Source of the DNA: Treponema sp. | Lineage (GTDB): Bacteria > Spirochaetota > Spirochaetia > Treponematales > Treponemataceae | DNA length: 64,000 nucleotides | NCBI GenBank assembly: GCA_016293915.1 | Contig: JAEDCY010000006.1 | Span: forward strand, 21,008 to 85,007 | Direction of reading: 5' to 3' | Shown: in pieces, positions 35,884 to 44,814 of the stretch | How positions within the stretch are numbered: the stretch's first letter is position 1 | Layout: each line of letters starts with the position of its first letter | Notes under the pieces: model-generated | What the model saw: the letters and a program-made list of their open reading frames with translations, nothing else | Databases searched by the model: none | Told to the model about the DNA's origin: nothing | Program-made: the position numbers and the translations under genes

Positions 35884-35903
35884 GAGAGTTCAAGTCGGCC
35901 CCA
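35884..35903 (+). repeat. Inverted tRNA-like T-arm fragment
   Basis: CGAGAGTTCAAGTCGGCCCC looks like the T-stem and loop plus acceptor end of a tRNA on the plus strand. It forms an inverted repeat (GACTTGAACTC) with the partial tRNA at 35741. Confidence 0.45.
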
Positions 35904-35919
35904 TACAAAGAGCATCGTT

Positions 35920-35955
35920 AAAAAAAAAAGAACTTCCCTAACAAAGGAAGTTCCC
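35920..35955 (-). terminator. Rho-independent terminator after tRNA-Leu
   Basis: On the minus strand GGAACTTCC-tttgtta-GGGAAGTTC is followed by ten U residues, directly after the tRNA 3' end. Confidence 0.8.
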
Positions 35956-35958
35956 AGA

Positions 35959-36041
35959 TACCGGAGAAGAGACTTGAACTCTTACACGATTGCTCGCAAC
36001 AGATTTTGAGTCTGTCGTGTCTACCATTCCACCACTCCGGC
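35959..36041 (-). tRNA. tRNA-Leu (anticodon CAA)
   Basis: 83 nt on the minus strand. The acceptor GCCGGAG pairs with CTCCGGT (one G-U). The anticodon stem ACAGA/TCTGT carries the loop CTCAAAA, giving anticodon CAA. A long class II variable arm follows, as expected for leucine, then the T-arm AAGAG-TTCAAGT-CTCTT. The discriminator is A and CCA is not encoded. Confidence 0.9.
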
Positions 36042-36093
36042 GTGATTTTCTAAATATATCAAAAACATGAGGATAAATCAAGTAGAAATGTGC

Positions 36094-36099
36094 TATAAT
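36094..36099 (+). promoter_or_regulatory. Extended -10 TGCTATAAT, leaderless start of recQ
   Basis: TATAAT ends 6 nt before the GTG at 36106. Confidence 0.55.
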
Positions 36100-36105
36100 A
36101 ACTAC

Positions 36106-37986
36106 GTGAAAATTGTTGCAAACGCTTTCGAACAGGCAGATCCAAAACTCGTCTTAAAAACCGTCTTCGGTTACGATGAGTTTCGGCCCCTTCAGAAAGA
36201 CATCATTACAAACGTACTTAAAGGACACGACACTTTAGCCGTAATGCCAACTGGTGGCGGTAAATCTCTATGTTACCAGCTGCCCGCTCTCATCATGCAG
36301 GGTATAACTATTGTAGTCTCACCACTCATCTCGCTTATGCAGGATCAGGTTTCTTCACTTAAAACTGCCGGAATCCAGTCTGCCTTTTTAAACAGTACTC
36401 AAAGCTGGGAAGAATATTGCAAGACTATTGATGAAATAAAATCCGGCCAAATCAAAATTATTTATGTTTCTCCGGAAGGTCTTGCCACAAATAAAATTCG
36501 TGAACTGCTTTCAAGTCCTGAACTCGAAATCAGCTGCATCACAATCGATGAAGCCCACTGCGTTTCTCAATGGGGACACGATTTCCGTCCAGACTATCTT
36601 GAAATCAGCTCTGTGCGGCATCTTTTTCCAAAAGCTGTAATGCTGGCTCTGACGGCAACTGCCACCGAGCATGTCCGCCAGGATATCTGCAAAAACCTCG
36701 GAATGAAGAATCCAAAGGTTTTTATTTCCAGCTTCAACCGCGAAAACATTTATCTTGAAGTTCAGCCAAAACGCGGGGCAATGGAAACTGTCATAAACTA
36801 CATCAGAAGGCATGCAGGCGACAGCGGAATCATTTACTGTAATTCACGAAAACAGGTAGAAGAAATTGCCCAAACTCTCGATAAGAAAGGTTACTCTGCC
36901 CTTCCATATCATGCTGGACTTTCAGACGAAGTTCGTGCAAAAAATCAGGATATGTTTATAAAAGATGAAGTTCAAATCATCGTTGCCACAATTGCTTTTG
37001 GAATGGGAATCAATAAACCGAATGTACGATACGTAATCAATTATGATTTGCCAAAATCGATAGAAGAATACTATCAGGAAATTGGACGTGCAGGCCGCGA
37101 CGGGCTTCCTTCCAGCGCACTTCTTTTGTATAGCGCGGGCGACATTCATAAAATCAAATTCTTTATTGATGATTCTGCTGATCCGGAAAAAGCCGAACTT
37201 CTTTTACAGGGAATGATAAATTATGCAACAAGCCGAACCTGCCGCAGAAAGGCTTTACTCGCTTACTTTGGCGAAACCTACGAGCCTGCAGAAAAATCTG
37301 ATGAAAGTCAAAATCTCTGCTGTTGTGATATCTGCTCTGGCCCGGCTGCTGAATTAAAAGATGTAACAATTCCATCCCAGAAATTTCTTTGCTGTATAAT
37401 CCGAACAAACCAGAGATTCGGGGCCGGTTATATCACAGATGTTCTCCTTGGCTCTAAAGCCCAGCGCATTATAGACAATGGTCATACTCAAATCTCTACC
37501 TGGGGAATCGGAACAGAATATTCAAAACAGGAATGGCTTGAGCTTTGCGACATTCTGGTAGATGAAGGCTACATCAAAAAAACTGGTGATTATAATGTTC
37601 TCGAACTTACTGATACAGGTAAACGTTTTGTTGCTTCCCGAACCAGCCTCAAACTTCCTATGAGGTCTGCCACAATCCGCTCTTTCTCAAAATCTGGAGT
37701 TTCAAATTACAACACAAATGTCCGTGGCGAGAAAATTATTGCAGAAAAGCCAGCCGTAAATGACGAACGGGCAGAAGCAATCATCACCAACCTAAAAAAC
37801 TGGAGAAAGCGAAAAGCGGATGATCTAAACATTGCACCTTATATGATTTTTGGTGATAAAACACTGCTGGATCTTGCAGCAAAGAAACCTAAAAACCGCG
37901 GCGATCTTTTGAATGTTTATGGTATAGGCCGTGTAAAGGCAGAAGAATTTGGCCGCGCCATATTGCAGATTATTGAGGAAAGCTGA
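36106..37986 (+). CDS. recQ: ATP-dependent DNA helicase RecQ
   Basis: I start the gene at GTG 36106, six bases after TATAAT; the ATG at 36067 lies upstream of the promoter. The 626-residue protein has Walker A PTGGGKS (about residue 47), DEAH (about 147) in IDEAHCVSQWGHDFRPDY, the second RecA domain, the zinc-binding cysteines of the RecQ-Ct domain (TCRRK and CCCDIC) and a C-terminal HRDC domain (about 540-620). It unwinds recombination intermediates and stalled forks. Its end overlaps the convergent AAA+ gene by 17 bp. Confidence 0.93.
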   Translation: MKIVANAFEQADPKLVLKTVFGYDEFRPLQKDIITNVLKGHDTLAVMPTGGGKSLCYQLPALIMQGITIVVSPLISLMQDQVSSLKTAGIQSAFLNSTQSWEEYCKTIDEIKSGQIKIIYVSPEGLATNKIRELLSSPELEISCITIDEAHCVSQWGHDFRPDYLEISSVRHLFPKAVMLALTATATEHVRQDICKNLGMKNPKVFISSFNRENIYLEVQPKRGAMETVINYIRRHAGDSGIIYCNSRKQVEEIAQTLDKKGYSALPYHAGLSDEVRAKNQDMFIKDEVQIIVATIAFGMGINKPNVRYVINYDLPKSIEEYYQEIGRAGRDGLPSSALLLYSAGDIHKIKFFIDDSADPEKAELLLQGMINYATSRTCRRKALLAYFGETYEPAEKSDESQNLCCCDICSGPAAELKDVTIPSQKFLCCIIRTNQRFGAGYITDVLLGSKAQRIIDNGHTQISTWGIGTEYSKQEWLELCDILVDEGYIKKTGDYNVLELTDTGKRFVASRTSLKLPMRSATIRSFSKSGVSNYNTNVRGEKIIAEKPAVNDERAEAIITNLKNWRKRKADDLNIAPYMIFGDKTLLDLAAKKPKNRGDLLNVYGIGRVKAEEFGRAILQIIEES

Positions 37987-39163
37987 AGCCACCGAAATCA
38001 ATGCAATCAGCTGTAATAACGTTATTATCAGCATTGCGCAAGGTACGTTTCAAACATTTATGTAGTTCCCGAATATTTCCGGGCCAGTCATATTCCTGAA
38101 GCCTCTCTATGGCATCTTCGCTTATAAGAACACTTTCCTTTTCCAAATAACTCAGAACCATGCCTCTTATATCTTCCCGACGCGAACGTAGTGGCGGCAT
38201 ATGTATTACATTATCATAGATTCGATAATAAAAATCAGAACGAAGACTTCCTTCTCTAAGCATTCTCTGAATGTCTGCATTTGTTGCAAAAATGAAACGA
38301 ACATCAACATGATGTTCTTTATCATCACCTACTTTTTTATAAATTCCAGTTTCCAGAACCGTAAGCAGCATTGTCTGCAAAGAAAGAGGAGCAACCCCAA
38401 GTTCATCCATAAAAAGCGTGGTACCGTCTGCGGCTTCAAAGCAACCCTTTCCGTCTTTATCTGCGCTTGTAAAAGAACCTTTCACATGTCCGAAAAAAGT
38501 ACTTTCTGCAAGTGATTCAACAACGGTCGCAAGACTTACAGAAATCATCTGTTTTTCATGTCTTTCAGAAAGGGCATGTATTACATTAGCCGCCGTAGTT
38601 TTTCCAGTTCCAGTTTCTCCAAGCAGCAGTACCGGTTCATGAGAATAGGCAGCTGTTCGAATCTGTTTCCTTACATTTTTTATTAATAAGGAATCACCAA
38701 AAAAATACCCGAAATAGGAATCAGGTAAAGAATCAAGCCCGGCATTAATACCAAAACATCTTTTGGCATTATCAGGCATACTGTTTATAACCCTCACACA
38801 ATAAGAATGAAAATATTCTCCCTTAATGGGAAGTGAAATTTTAAATCTGAAAGTTTTTTCTGCATAAATAAGAATCTTCCTTGAAATATCAAAAGGAAGA
38901 ATACAGATAGAGAAACGAGAATATGCTTCCGCATAGGTTAGGACTGTTTTATTACAATCACTGAAAATGGAGGCATCTATTAAAAGAAGCGTAGAATCAG
39001 AAAAATTTACTTCTTCAAAAGACGAAAAGACACTTACCTTTATTTCTTCAGAACAAATTGAATCTACAAAACGGATTACATCAAGTCTTATAGAAATCAA
39101 TGAAATTTGAAACAAACTCAGAAGGCCCTGCAAAGTCTCCCCACCACAGGCTCTTTTTTTCAA
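37970..39163 (-). CDS. Sigma-54-type AAA+ protein lacking a DNA-binding domain
   Basis: 397 residues. The first 140 look like a degenerate receiver-type domain without a clear phospho-acceptor. The AAA+ core has Walker A GETGTGKT (182-189), Walker B FMDEL, arginine-finger region RSDFYYRI and the C-subdomain WPGNIREL (360-367). The loop that normally reads GAFTGA and touches sigma-54 reads GSFTSA (229-234). No C-terminal Fis-type helix-turn-helix follows. It may act from solution, or no longer activate sigma-54. The start is probably TTG. It is downstream of the WecG gene by 12 bp. Confidence 0.75.
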   Translation of the reverse strand: MKKRACGGETLQGLLSLFQISLISIRLDVIRFVDSICSEEIKVSVFSSFEEVNFSDSTLLLIDASIFSDCNKTVLTYAEAYSRFSICILPFDISRKILIYAEKTFRFKISLPIKGEYFHSYCVRVINSMPDNAKRCFGINAGLDSLPDSYFGYFFGDSLLIKNVRKQIRTAAYSHEPVLLLGETGTGKTTAANVIHALSERHEKQMISVSLATVVESLAESTFFGHVKGSFTSADKDGKGCFEAADGTTLFMDELGVAPLSLQTMLLTVLETGIYKKVGDDKEHHVDVRFIFATNADIQRMLREGSLRSDFYYRIYDNVIHMPPLRSRREDIRGMVLSYLEKESVLISEDAIERLQEYDWPGNIRELHKCLKRTLRNADNNVITADCIDFGGFSFPQ

Positions 39164-39175
39164 AAAACAGGCTGA

Positions 39176-39916
39176 CTAATACTTTCTAAAGAGCTTATAC
39201 CATATTAAAATAATTATATACCACAAGTATGGTAAAATCAAAAATATTTTGAATGGGTTATGAAGCACTTCAACAAAGATTTCGTGACCTTTATTGAAAG
39301 TAGATTCCTTTACACGTTTTACACGTTCAGAAAAAATTCCAAACGCTTCTTTGTAATAAAGGAAAATGCTGGAAGAAAAACGATTACGTCTTTTATATGC
39401 CCAGCAATTTTTCTCTTTGATTCCATCACTAAGTAAAACAAGAGAAGGCTGTGCTTTAAAAATTGCTTCAACAATATCATCTTCAACAGATTTTGGATAA
39501 TATCCGCCGTAACGACCAATAACACGAAGGTTGCGGAAGGTGTCCTTTATATTCTTTTCTGTTTTATTCAAAGTTTTTTTGCTGGATCCAAAGAGATAAA
39601 GCGTCTTATAGTGAGAATCAAGTATAGAAAGAATTCTGATTACAGCTTCAAAAGGATTATATCTTACCGGTATATCCTTCTTGAGAAACTTTGCACCCCT
39701 GAGAATACTCTTTGATACAGGGATTATTAGATCTGCATTATTTACACATTCAGAATACACACCCTTATGACGAGCCTTAAGAAGATCCCAAATTGAAAGA
39801 AAGATAATCTGCTTAGTACCAGGTTTTGCAAGCAGTTCAAGAATTTCGTTTTCGAGATTTTCAGGCTGAATAATATCTACAGGAACCCCGATTAATGAAA
39901 TACGCTTAATTGACAT
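39176..39916 (-). CDS. WecG/TagA/CpsF-family glycosyltransferase
   Basis: 246 residues of the GT26 fold: ISLIGVPVDIIQPENLENEI near the N-terminus, the sugar-nucleotide region CVNNADLIIPVSKSILRGA, YLFGSSKKTLNKTEKNI, and a hydrophobic C-terminus (FLILPYLWYIIILIWYKLF) that would hold it at the membrane. Relatives transfer N-acetylmannosamine-type sugars to lipid carriers for surface glycans. It begins 3 bp after the rsmE stop, so it lies in the same operon. Confidence 0.8.
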   Translation of the reverse strand: MSIKRISLIGVPVDIIQPENLENEILELLAKPGTKQIIFLSIWDLLKARHKGVYSECVNNADLIIPVSKSILRGAKFLKKDIPVRYNPFEAVIRILSILDSHYKTLYLFGSSKKTLNKTEKNIKDTFRNLRVIGRYGGYYPKSVEDDIVEAIFKAQPSLVLLSDGIKEKNCWAYKRRNRFSSSIFLYYKEAFGIFSERVKRVKESTFNKGHEIFVEVLHNPFKIFLILPYLWYIIILIWYKLFRKY

Positions 39917-39919
39917 TTT

Positions 39920-40771
39920 TTATACCCCACCATTTATTTCCGTCTGAACGGCAGCAATTCCATAAAGCGCCGCCGTCTCACACCTTAATATATTTACGGC
40001 AAAATGAATCGGCTGAAACAGTCCTTTTTCTTCCAGAGTTCTCACCTCTTCAGGACTTATGCCACCTTCGCTGCCAACAGCAATTGCGACTCGCTTAATT
40101 TTTCCTAAGCCGCCCGCGCCTTCAATACCCTTACGCAAATTTCCACTGCAGTCGCCGCGCTCCGACAGAACAAAAGCAACCTCCGCGCCAGAACCGGCTC
40201 CTTCAGCATTTTTCCAAAGTTCAATCGCCTTCTCCAGCTTTACCGGCTCACATACCCGTGTCGCTACAGGAGAGCCACTCTGCTGCCGGGCCTCTTTGAT
40301 AATACGCTCAAGTCTTTCCTTTTTTGCTCCCATAATCGACTGAACACTGCTCTTTTCTGTATATTCGCCAATAACCGGTACGATTACAGCAAGGCCGCAT
40401 TCTGTAGCCTGCCGTACAATAAGCTCAAACTTCTGTGGCCGAGGCAAAAATTGAAAAAGCCAGTACTCTATTCCAGCCGAACCTCCGGCCATTCCAGAGC
40501 TTTCTGCTTCATCTGCCTGAACCCCGCGGGTTATTGATTTTTCTTCTGCGCTATTAAAACCAGTATCTGCACAAATCTGAAGTGTAACTCGCCTTTGAGC
40601 TTCATCAACCATTGCAACAGTTGCATTTTTTAACTCACCGTGAGGCAGACGCACACTAATCATGTCGCCGTTACGGACCCGAAGAACCTGCCGCAAATAA
40701 CGATAGTCCTTTCCATCCAGTTGTATGAGTCCGTTCTTTTCTTTTCCCTTTTCAACGATAAACTGCCGCAT
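39920..40771 (-). CDS. rsmE: 16S rRNA (uracil-1498-N3) methyltransferase
   Basis: 283 residues: an N-terminal PUA-like domain (DYRYLRQVLRVRNGDMISV) and a C-terminal SPOUT knot with VAIAVGSEGGISPEEV and ILRCETAALYGIAA, the SAM-binding loops of RsmE. It methylates U1498 in helix 44 of 16S rRNA. Two Gly/Ala/Glu-rich loops make it longer than the usual 240-250 residues. The protease gene lies 1 bp upstream and the WecG gene just downstream. Confidence 0.9.
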   Translation of the reverse strand: MRQFIVEKGKEKNGLIQLDGKDYRYLRQVLRVRNGDMISVRLPHGELKNATVAMVDEAQRRVTLQICADTGFNSAEEKSITRGVQADEAESSGMAGGSAGIEYWLFQFLPRPQKFELIVRQATECGLAVIVPVIGEYTEKSSVQSIMGAKKERLERIIKEARQQSGSPVATRVCEPVKLEKAIELWKNAEGAGSGAEVAFVLSERGDCSGNLRKGIEGAGGLGKIKRVAIAVGSEGGISPEEVRTLEEKGLFQPIHFAVNILRCETAALYGIAAVQTEINGGV

Positions 40772-40772
40772 C

Positions 40773-42254
40773 TTATTTCAGACTGGCTGTAAGTCCATTA
40801 CCATCTACAGTTTTAGCTTCATCAACTTCTTCCTGAAGCTCACGCAGAGTTTTTGTGTTTTTCAGCATTGTTGAATAATCCTTACTCTGAATTACCTTGA
40901 GAGCTTCATTCAACTGAAGGTCATAATCCAGATCATACAGAACTGATGGCTGAGTTTTTTGAACCTGTATTCGAATAAGACGACGAATAAGACGTTCATT
41001 CAGCGGATACTTTTTTGCAATTGCTGCAGCCTCGAGGGCAATATCAGCTTCTGTCATATTCGGTTTACTTTCTGCTGCCTTGTTGATTATTTCAGATTTA
41101 ATTAAATCAACATAAATCTTTTCTTCATCTTCAGTAAATTCTTTAAGATTTTTGATTTCGAGATCCGGTGGAATTCCAATCTTATCAATATTCATGTCAC
41201 TTGGTGTGTAATATCGCGCCATTGTGATTTTAATTCCATCTGTATTACTGAGCGGTATTACCTGCTGAACAGAACCTTTTCCATAAGTTCTTTCACCAAC
41301 AAGATAAGCAAGATGATAATCTTTAAGGGCTCCAGAAACAATTTCAGAAGCACTTGCAGCTCCTCTGTTAATCAAAACTACAATCGGCATTCCCTGTTTT
41401 GCAGTTGTCTTTTCTTTATTTGCTGTAAACTGTGTATTTTCAAAAAGAAGACGACTCTTTGTAGAAACTATCGGACCGTTATCAATAAATTTATCAGCTA
41501 CATCTACGGCACTTGTAATAAGTCCACCAGGGTTGTCACGTAAATCAATAATCAGACCTTTGTAACCGTTTTTTTCAAAGCTATCCAAAGCATCCTGTAA
41601 ACGGGTTGCTGTATCTGGTGTAAACTGAATTAAACGTGCATAACCAATTTTTGTTCCTTCAATCATTCCATATTTTACAGTAGGAACTTCAATCAAAGCG
41701 CGGACAAGTGTAACATCAAACTTCATGTTTGTACCACGAAGAATTGTTACTGTAACCGGAGCTCCAACTTCCCCCCTTAAATGAGAAAGAACTTCGTTCA
41801 TTGTCATGCTGGGAGTTGGTAATCCGTCAATTGCAATAATCATATCGCCTGCCTGAATACCAGCCTTAGCACCAGGTGTATCTTCAATTGGAGAGGCAAC
41901 TTCAACGTAAGCAGGTTTTGCAGGTGTAGATTCTGTAGCCTTGGAAATTGAAAGACCTACACCGCCAAAACTTCCAGAAGTTGTATCACTTAAATCCCGC
42001 ATATAATCTGGATCAAGATAAAGCGTATAAGGGTCACCAATAGCATCCAGCATGCCCTTTAATGCCCCTTCATAAAGGATTCTCGGATCTATTTCATCAA
42101 CATAATTCTGTTGAACAAAGTCAAAAACAGAATTAAGCTTTTTAACATATTGAAAACTTGTAATTTTTGTATCATTTTCAACCGAAGATTCGGCAAAACA
42201 CTGAAATGAACAGAGCAGAAACACTATTGCAATTGCTTTGAGAATTTTCTTCAT
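40773..42254 (-). CDS. S41-family C-terminal processing peptidase
   Basis: 493 residues. A signal peptide (MKKILKAIAIVFLLCSFQCFAES) sends it to the periplasm. A PDZ domain (about 100-190, AGIQAGDMIIAIDG) precedes the protease core with the nucleophile serine in RGAASASEIVSGAL and the lysine in TYGKGSVQ, the CtpA dyad. Such enzymes trim the C-termini of exported proteins and take part in wall remodelling. TACAAT ends 8 nt before the ATG. It is the first gene of a minus-strand operon with rsmE and wecG. Confidence 0.9.
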   Translation of the reverse strand: MKKILKAIAIVFLLCSFQCFAESSVENDTKITSFQYVKKLNSVFDFVQQNYVDEIDPRILYEGALKGMLDAIGDPYTLYLDPDYMRDLSDTTSGSFGGVGLSISKATESTPAKPAYVEVASPIEDTPGAKAGIQAGDMIIAIDGLPTPSMTMNEVLSHLRGEVGAPVTVTILRGTNMKFDVTLVRALIEVPTVKYGMIEGTKIGYARLIQFTPDTATRLQDALDSFEKNGYKGLIIDLRDNPGGLITSAVDVADKFIDNGPIVSTKSRLLFENTQFTANKEKTTAKQGMPIVVLINRGAASASEIVSGALKDYHLAYLVGERTYGKGSVQQVIPLSNTDGIKITMARYYTPSDMNIDKIGIPPDLEIKNLKEFTEDEEKIYVDLIKSEIINKAAESKPNMTEADIALEAAAIAKKYPLNERLIRRLIRIQVQKTQPSVLYDLDYDLQLNEALKVIQSKDYSTMLKNTKTLRELQEEVDEAKTVDGNGLTASLK

Positions 42255-42312
42255 AATAATATATTGTAAGCCACAAAAATTAAAAAATCTACCTTTTTAT
42301 AGATAATTGTGC

Positions 42313-42318
42313 TATAAT
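42313..42318 (+). promoter_or_regulatory. Extended -10 TGCTATAAT, leaderless start of the MinD-like gene
   Basis: The box ends 7 nt before the ATG at 42326, divergent from the protease gene. Confidence 0.5.
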
Positions 42319-42325
42319 TGATGGC

Positions 42326-43474
42326 ATGTCACAAATTATACCGATAGCCAGCGGAAAAGGTGGCGTTGGAAAAAGCCTATTGTCCGCAAACTTAGCAATT
42401 GCACTCGGCCAGCAGGGAAAACGCGTTGTTCTTGCCGATCTTGACCTTGGTGCTTCAAATCTTCATCTCGTAATCGGTCAAAGACCTGGAAAAGCAAGCC
42501 TTGGTTCATGGTTTACAGAAAAAAATGATTTCCGCGAAATTATTCAGCCAACTGATTATCAAAACGTAAGCTTTATTGCCGGCGACAGCCAGATTCCAGA
42601 TCTTACTTCACTTAAGCATTTACAGAAAGTAAAACTCATTAAAAATCTTAAGAATATTGATACAGATTATGTTATTCTTGACCTTGGTGCCGGAACCCAT
42701 CAGTTTATTCTGGATATGTTCCTGCTTTCTCCACAGGGAATTATTGTTTCAGCACCGGCTGTTACAGCAACACTCAACGGCTACCTCTTTTTGAAAAATG
42801 CAGTTTTCCGTCTTTTGTATACCACTTTCAAAAAAGGAACTCCAGGACGCGCATATCTTGATGAAATAAAAAAGAATTCAGAATCTATGCAAAAGCTTTA
42901 CATCCCTCAACTGATTCAGGGACTGGCTCAGAAAGATCCTGAAACTACCCAGCTTTTTATTAACCGCATGCAGCAGTTCCGTCCTCGTCTGGTAATGAAC
43001 ATGATTGAAGACCCGAAGGATGCCGACCGTGCTACAAGAATCAAATCTTCATGCAATCAGTATCTTGGGCTTGAAATTGAATATCTTGGTCTTATGTATC
43101 GTGATATGCTTCAGGACAAAGCACTCGCTTCACAGCTGCCTGTTGTTGTTTACAAACCACAGTCTGTTCTTGGCCAGGCAATTTACCGCATTGCAGACAA
43201 GGTAATTTCTACTCCGGCTCACGAGTTTGATGCAGCCTTTAATCCAGACAGTTTTAACGGGGATAATTTCCAGGATGTTGAAGAAGATGCAAATGAAGAC
43301 TTCAACTTCCGCCTTTCAGGAATTGATGATATTGTTTCCAGCGGTTCTTTAAGCATCAGCGAACTTGCAGAAATGATTAAAACACAGCAATATGAAATTA
43401 CTCAACTTAGAAAAGAAAATAATCTTTTAAAATCAAAATTGATAAAAGCAGCTCAGCAAGGATTCAAGGTTTAA
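42326..43474 (+). CDS. MinD/ParA-like P-loop ATPase (FlhG/FleN-related)
   Basis: 382 residues with the deviant Walker A of the MinD group (GKGGVGKS) close to the N-terminus, the switch region LADLDLGASNLHLVIG and DYVILDLGAGTH. The C-terminus is a glutamine/lysine coiled coil (QQYEITQLRKENNLLKSKL). Similar proteins set flagellar number and position in other bacteria, which is attractive in a spirochaete, but no flagellar gene is adjacent and a septum or chromosome role is possible. The lgt gene follows after 1 bp. Confidence 0.8.
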   Translation: MSQIIPIASGKGGVGKSLLSANLAIALGQQGKRVVLADLDLGASNLHLVIGQRPGKASLGSWFTEKNDFREIIQPTDYQNVSFIAGDSQIPDLTSLKHLQKVKLIKNLKNIDTDYVILDLGAGTHQFILDMFLLSPQGIIVSAPAVTATLNGYLFLKNAVFRLLYTTFKKGTPGRAYLDEIKKNSESMQKLYIPQLIQGLAQKDPETTQLFINRMQQFRPRLVMNMIEDPKDADRATRIKSSCNQYLGLEIEYLGLMYRDMLQDKALASQLPVVVYKPQSVLGQAIYRIADKVISTPAHEFDAAFNPDSFNGDNFQDVEEDANEDFNFRLSGIDDIVSSGSLSISELAEMIKTQQYEITQLRKENNLLKSKLIKAAQQGFKV

Positions 43475-43475
43475 C

Positions 43476-44444
43476 ATGTTTTTATATATCAACTATCCTT
43501 CATGGATTCATGAACAGATTTTTCCTGGCGTAAAATTTTTAGGACTTTTACGCTGGTACGGTTTAATGTATGCTTTTGCATTCATTACTGCCTACTATCT
43601 TCTTAAAAAGGTTTTCAAAGAAGGCGCTCTTGATTCTTCTGAAAGAAAAACAACCGAAGATGATATTTTCAGTTTCATTTTTACAGGAATTATTTTTCTT
43701 TTAATCGGGGCAAGAATTTTTTCTACCCTTATTTATGATACAAGCGGACTTTATAAATCTAAACCATGGCTCATATTCTGGCCTTTCGACATGAATGGAA
43801 ATTTCACCGGGCTCGCAGGAATGTCTTACCACGGCGGCTTTGTCGGCGGACTTTTAGGAATGCTCGTATGGTGCAAGGTCAAAAAAGTTTCCTTCCCAAA
43901 ATGGAGTGATGCAATGGTTTGTGCAATTCCGCTCGGATACACCTTTGGCCGCCTAGGAAACTTTTTGAATGGCGAACTTTACGGACGAATTACTACAATG
44001 CCATGGGGAATTGTTTTCCCGGCTGCAGAACGCTTTTCTGCAAAGCTGCCATGGGTAAAAGCATTTGCCGAAAAAATCGGAATGGAACTTCCAGTTAGTG
44101 GGCTTGTAAATCTGCCACGTCATCCAAGCCAGCTTTATGAAGCCTTTTTTGAAGGAATCGTTTTATGGCTTGTAATCTGGTTCTGCCGCAAACACAAAAA
44201 ATTTGATGGAATGCTGGGAGCTATTTACGCCGGAGGTTATGGTTTCGTGCGCTTCTTCATAGAATACTTACGCGAACCTGATGCCGACCTTGGCTACAGA
44301 ATTGCAAAAGATGCATCTGCACCAATTTACACAAATACTTCATTTTTGAATTTCTCTACCGGACAGATTCTCTGCTTTTTGATGATGGCATTTGCCGTTG
44401 TTTATGCAATTGTCTGCTGGAGACTTTCTAAAAAAGATAAATAA
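43476..44444 (+). CDS. lgt: Prolipoprotein diacylglyceryl transferase
   Basis: 322 residues with about seven membrane helices and the Lgt signature GRLGNFLNGELYG, plus the HGG of SYHGGFVGG and RHPSQLYEA. It moves diacylglycerol from phosphatidylglycerol to the lipobox cysteine, the first step in making the many lipoproteins of spirochaetes. A hydrophilic insert of about 20 residues follows the signature, longer than in E. coli. Confidence 0.93.
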   Translation: MFLYINYPSWIHEQIFPGVKFLGLLRWYGLMYAFAFITAYYLLKKVFKEGALDSSERKTTEDDIFSFIFTGIIFLLIGARIFSTLIYDTSGLYKSKPWLIFWPFDMNGNFTGLAGMSYHGGFVGGLLGMLVWCKVKKVSFPKWSDAMVCAIPLGYTFGRLGNFLNGELYGRITTMPWGIVFPAAERFSAKLPWVKAFAEKIGMELPVSGLVNLPRHPSQLYEAFFEGIVLWLVIWFCRKHKKFDGMLGAIYAGGYGFVRFFIEYLREPDADLGYRIAKDASAPIYTNTSFLNFSTGQILCFLMMAFAVVYAIVCWRLSKKDK

Positions 44445-44456
44445 CAGGAGTCAGTT

Positions 44457-44801
44457 ATGAAAAAATCAACAAAAAAAATTGCTATTGCACTTTCAGTTTT
44501 TATGTGTCTTCAGCCAGTAATGTTTGCCGTAGACAGTGACCTGAACAAAGACATTGTTGCTCTTGAACTTGAACTTACAAAAATGAAAACTCGTGCCGGA
44601 GAATATGCCGATATGAGTGAAGAAGCCTTGAACCGCAAAATCGACCGCACCAAAAAGACTCTCGAAAAGAAAAAGGAACAGGCTAAAAAAGAAGCAAAAA
44701 AAGATACCCAAACATTTAAGAAAGGTGTTAAAAAGGCTGGCAATGATATCAAAGATGCCGGAAAAGAAATCGGAAACACCTTTAAAGATATTTTTAACTG
44801 A
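44457..44801 (+). CDS. Small exported lysine-rich coiled-coil protein
   Basis: 114 residues behind AGGAG. A signal peptide (KKIAIALSVFMCLQPVMFAVD) with cleavage after VMFA, then a heptad-rich, strongly basic helix (KKTLEKKKEQAKKEAKKD) and a repeat-like KGVKKAGNDIKDAGKEIG end. No cysteine follows the signal peptide, so it is not a lipoprotein. I do not recognise a family; a periplasmic wall- or DNA-binding-like role is only a guess from charge. It lies between lgt and nnr in one run of genes. Confidence 0.65.
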   Translation: MKKSTKKIAIALSVFMCLQPVMFAVDSDLNKDIVALELELTKMKTRAGEYADMSEEALNRKIDRTKKTLEKKKEQAKKEAKKDTQTFKKGVKKAGNDIKDAGKEIGNTFKDIFN

Positions 44802-44814
44802 TAACTGATTTTTT

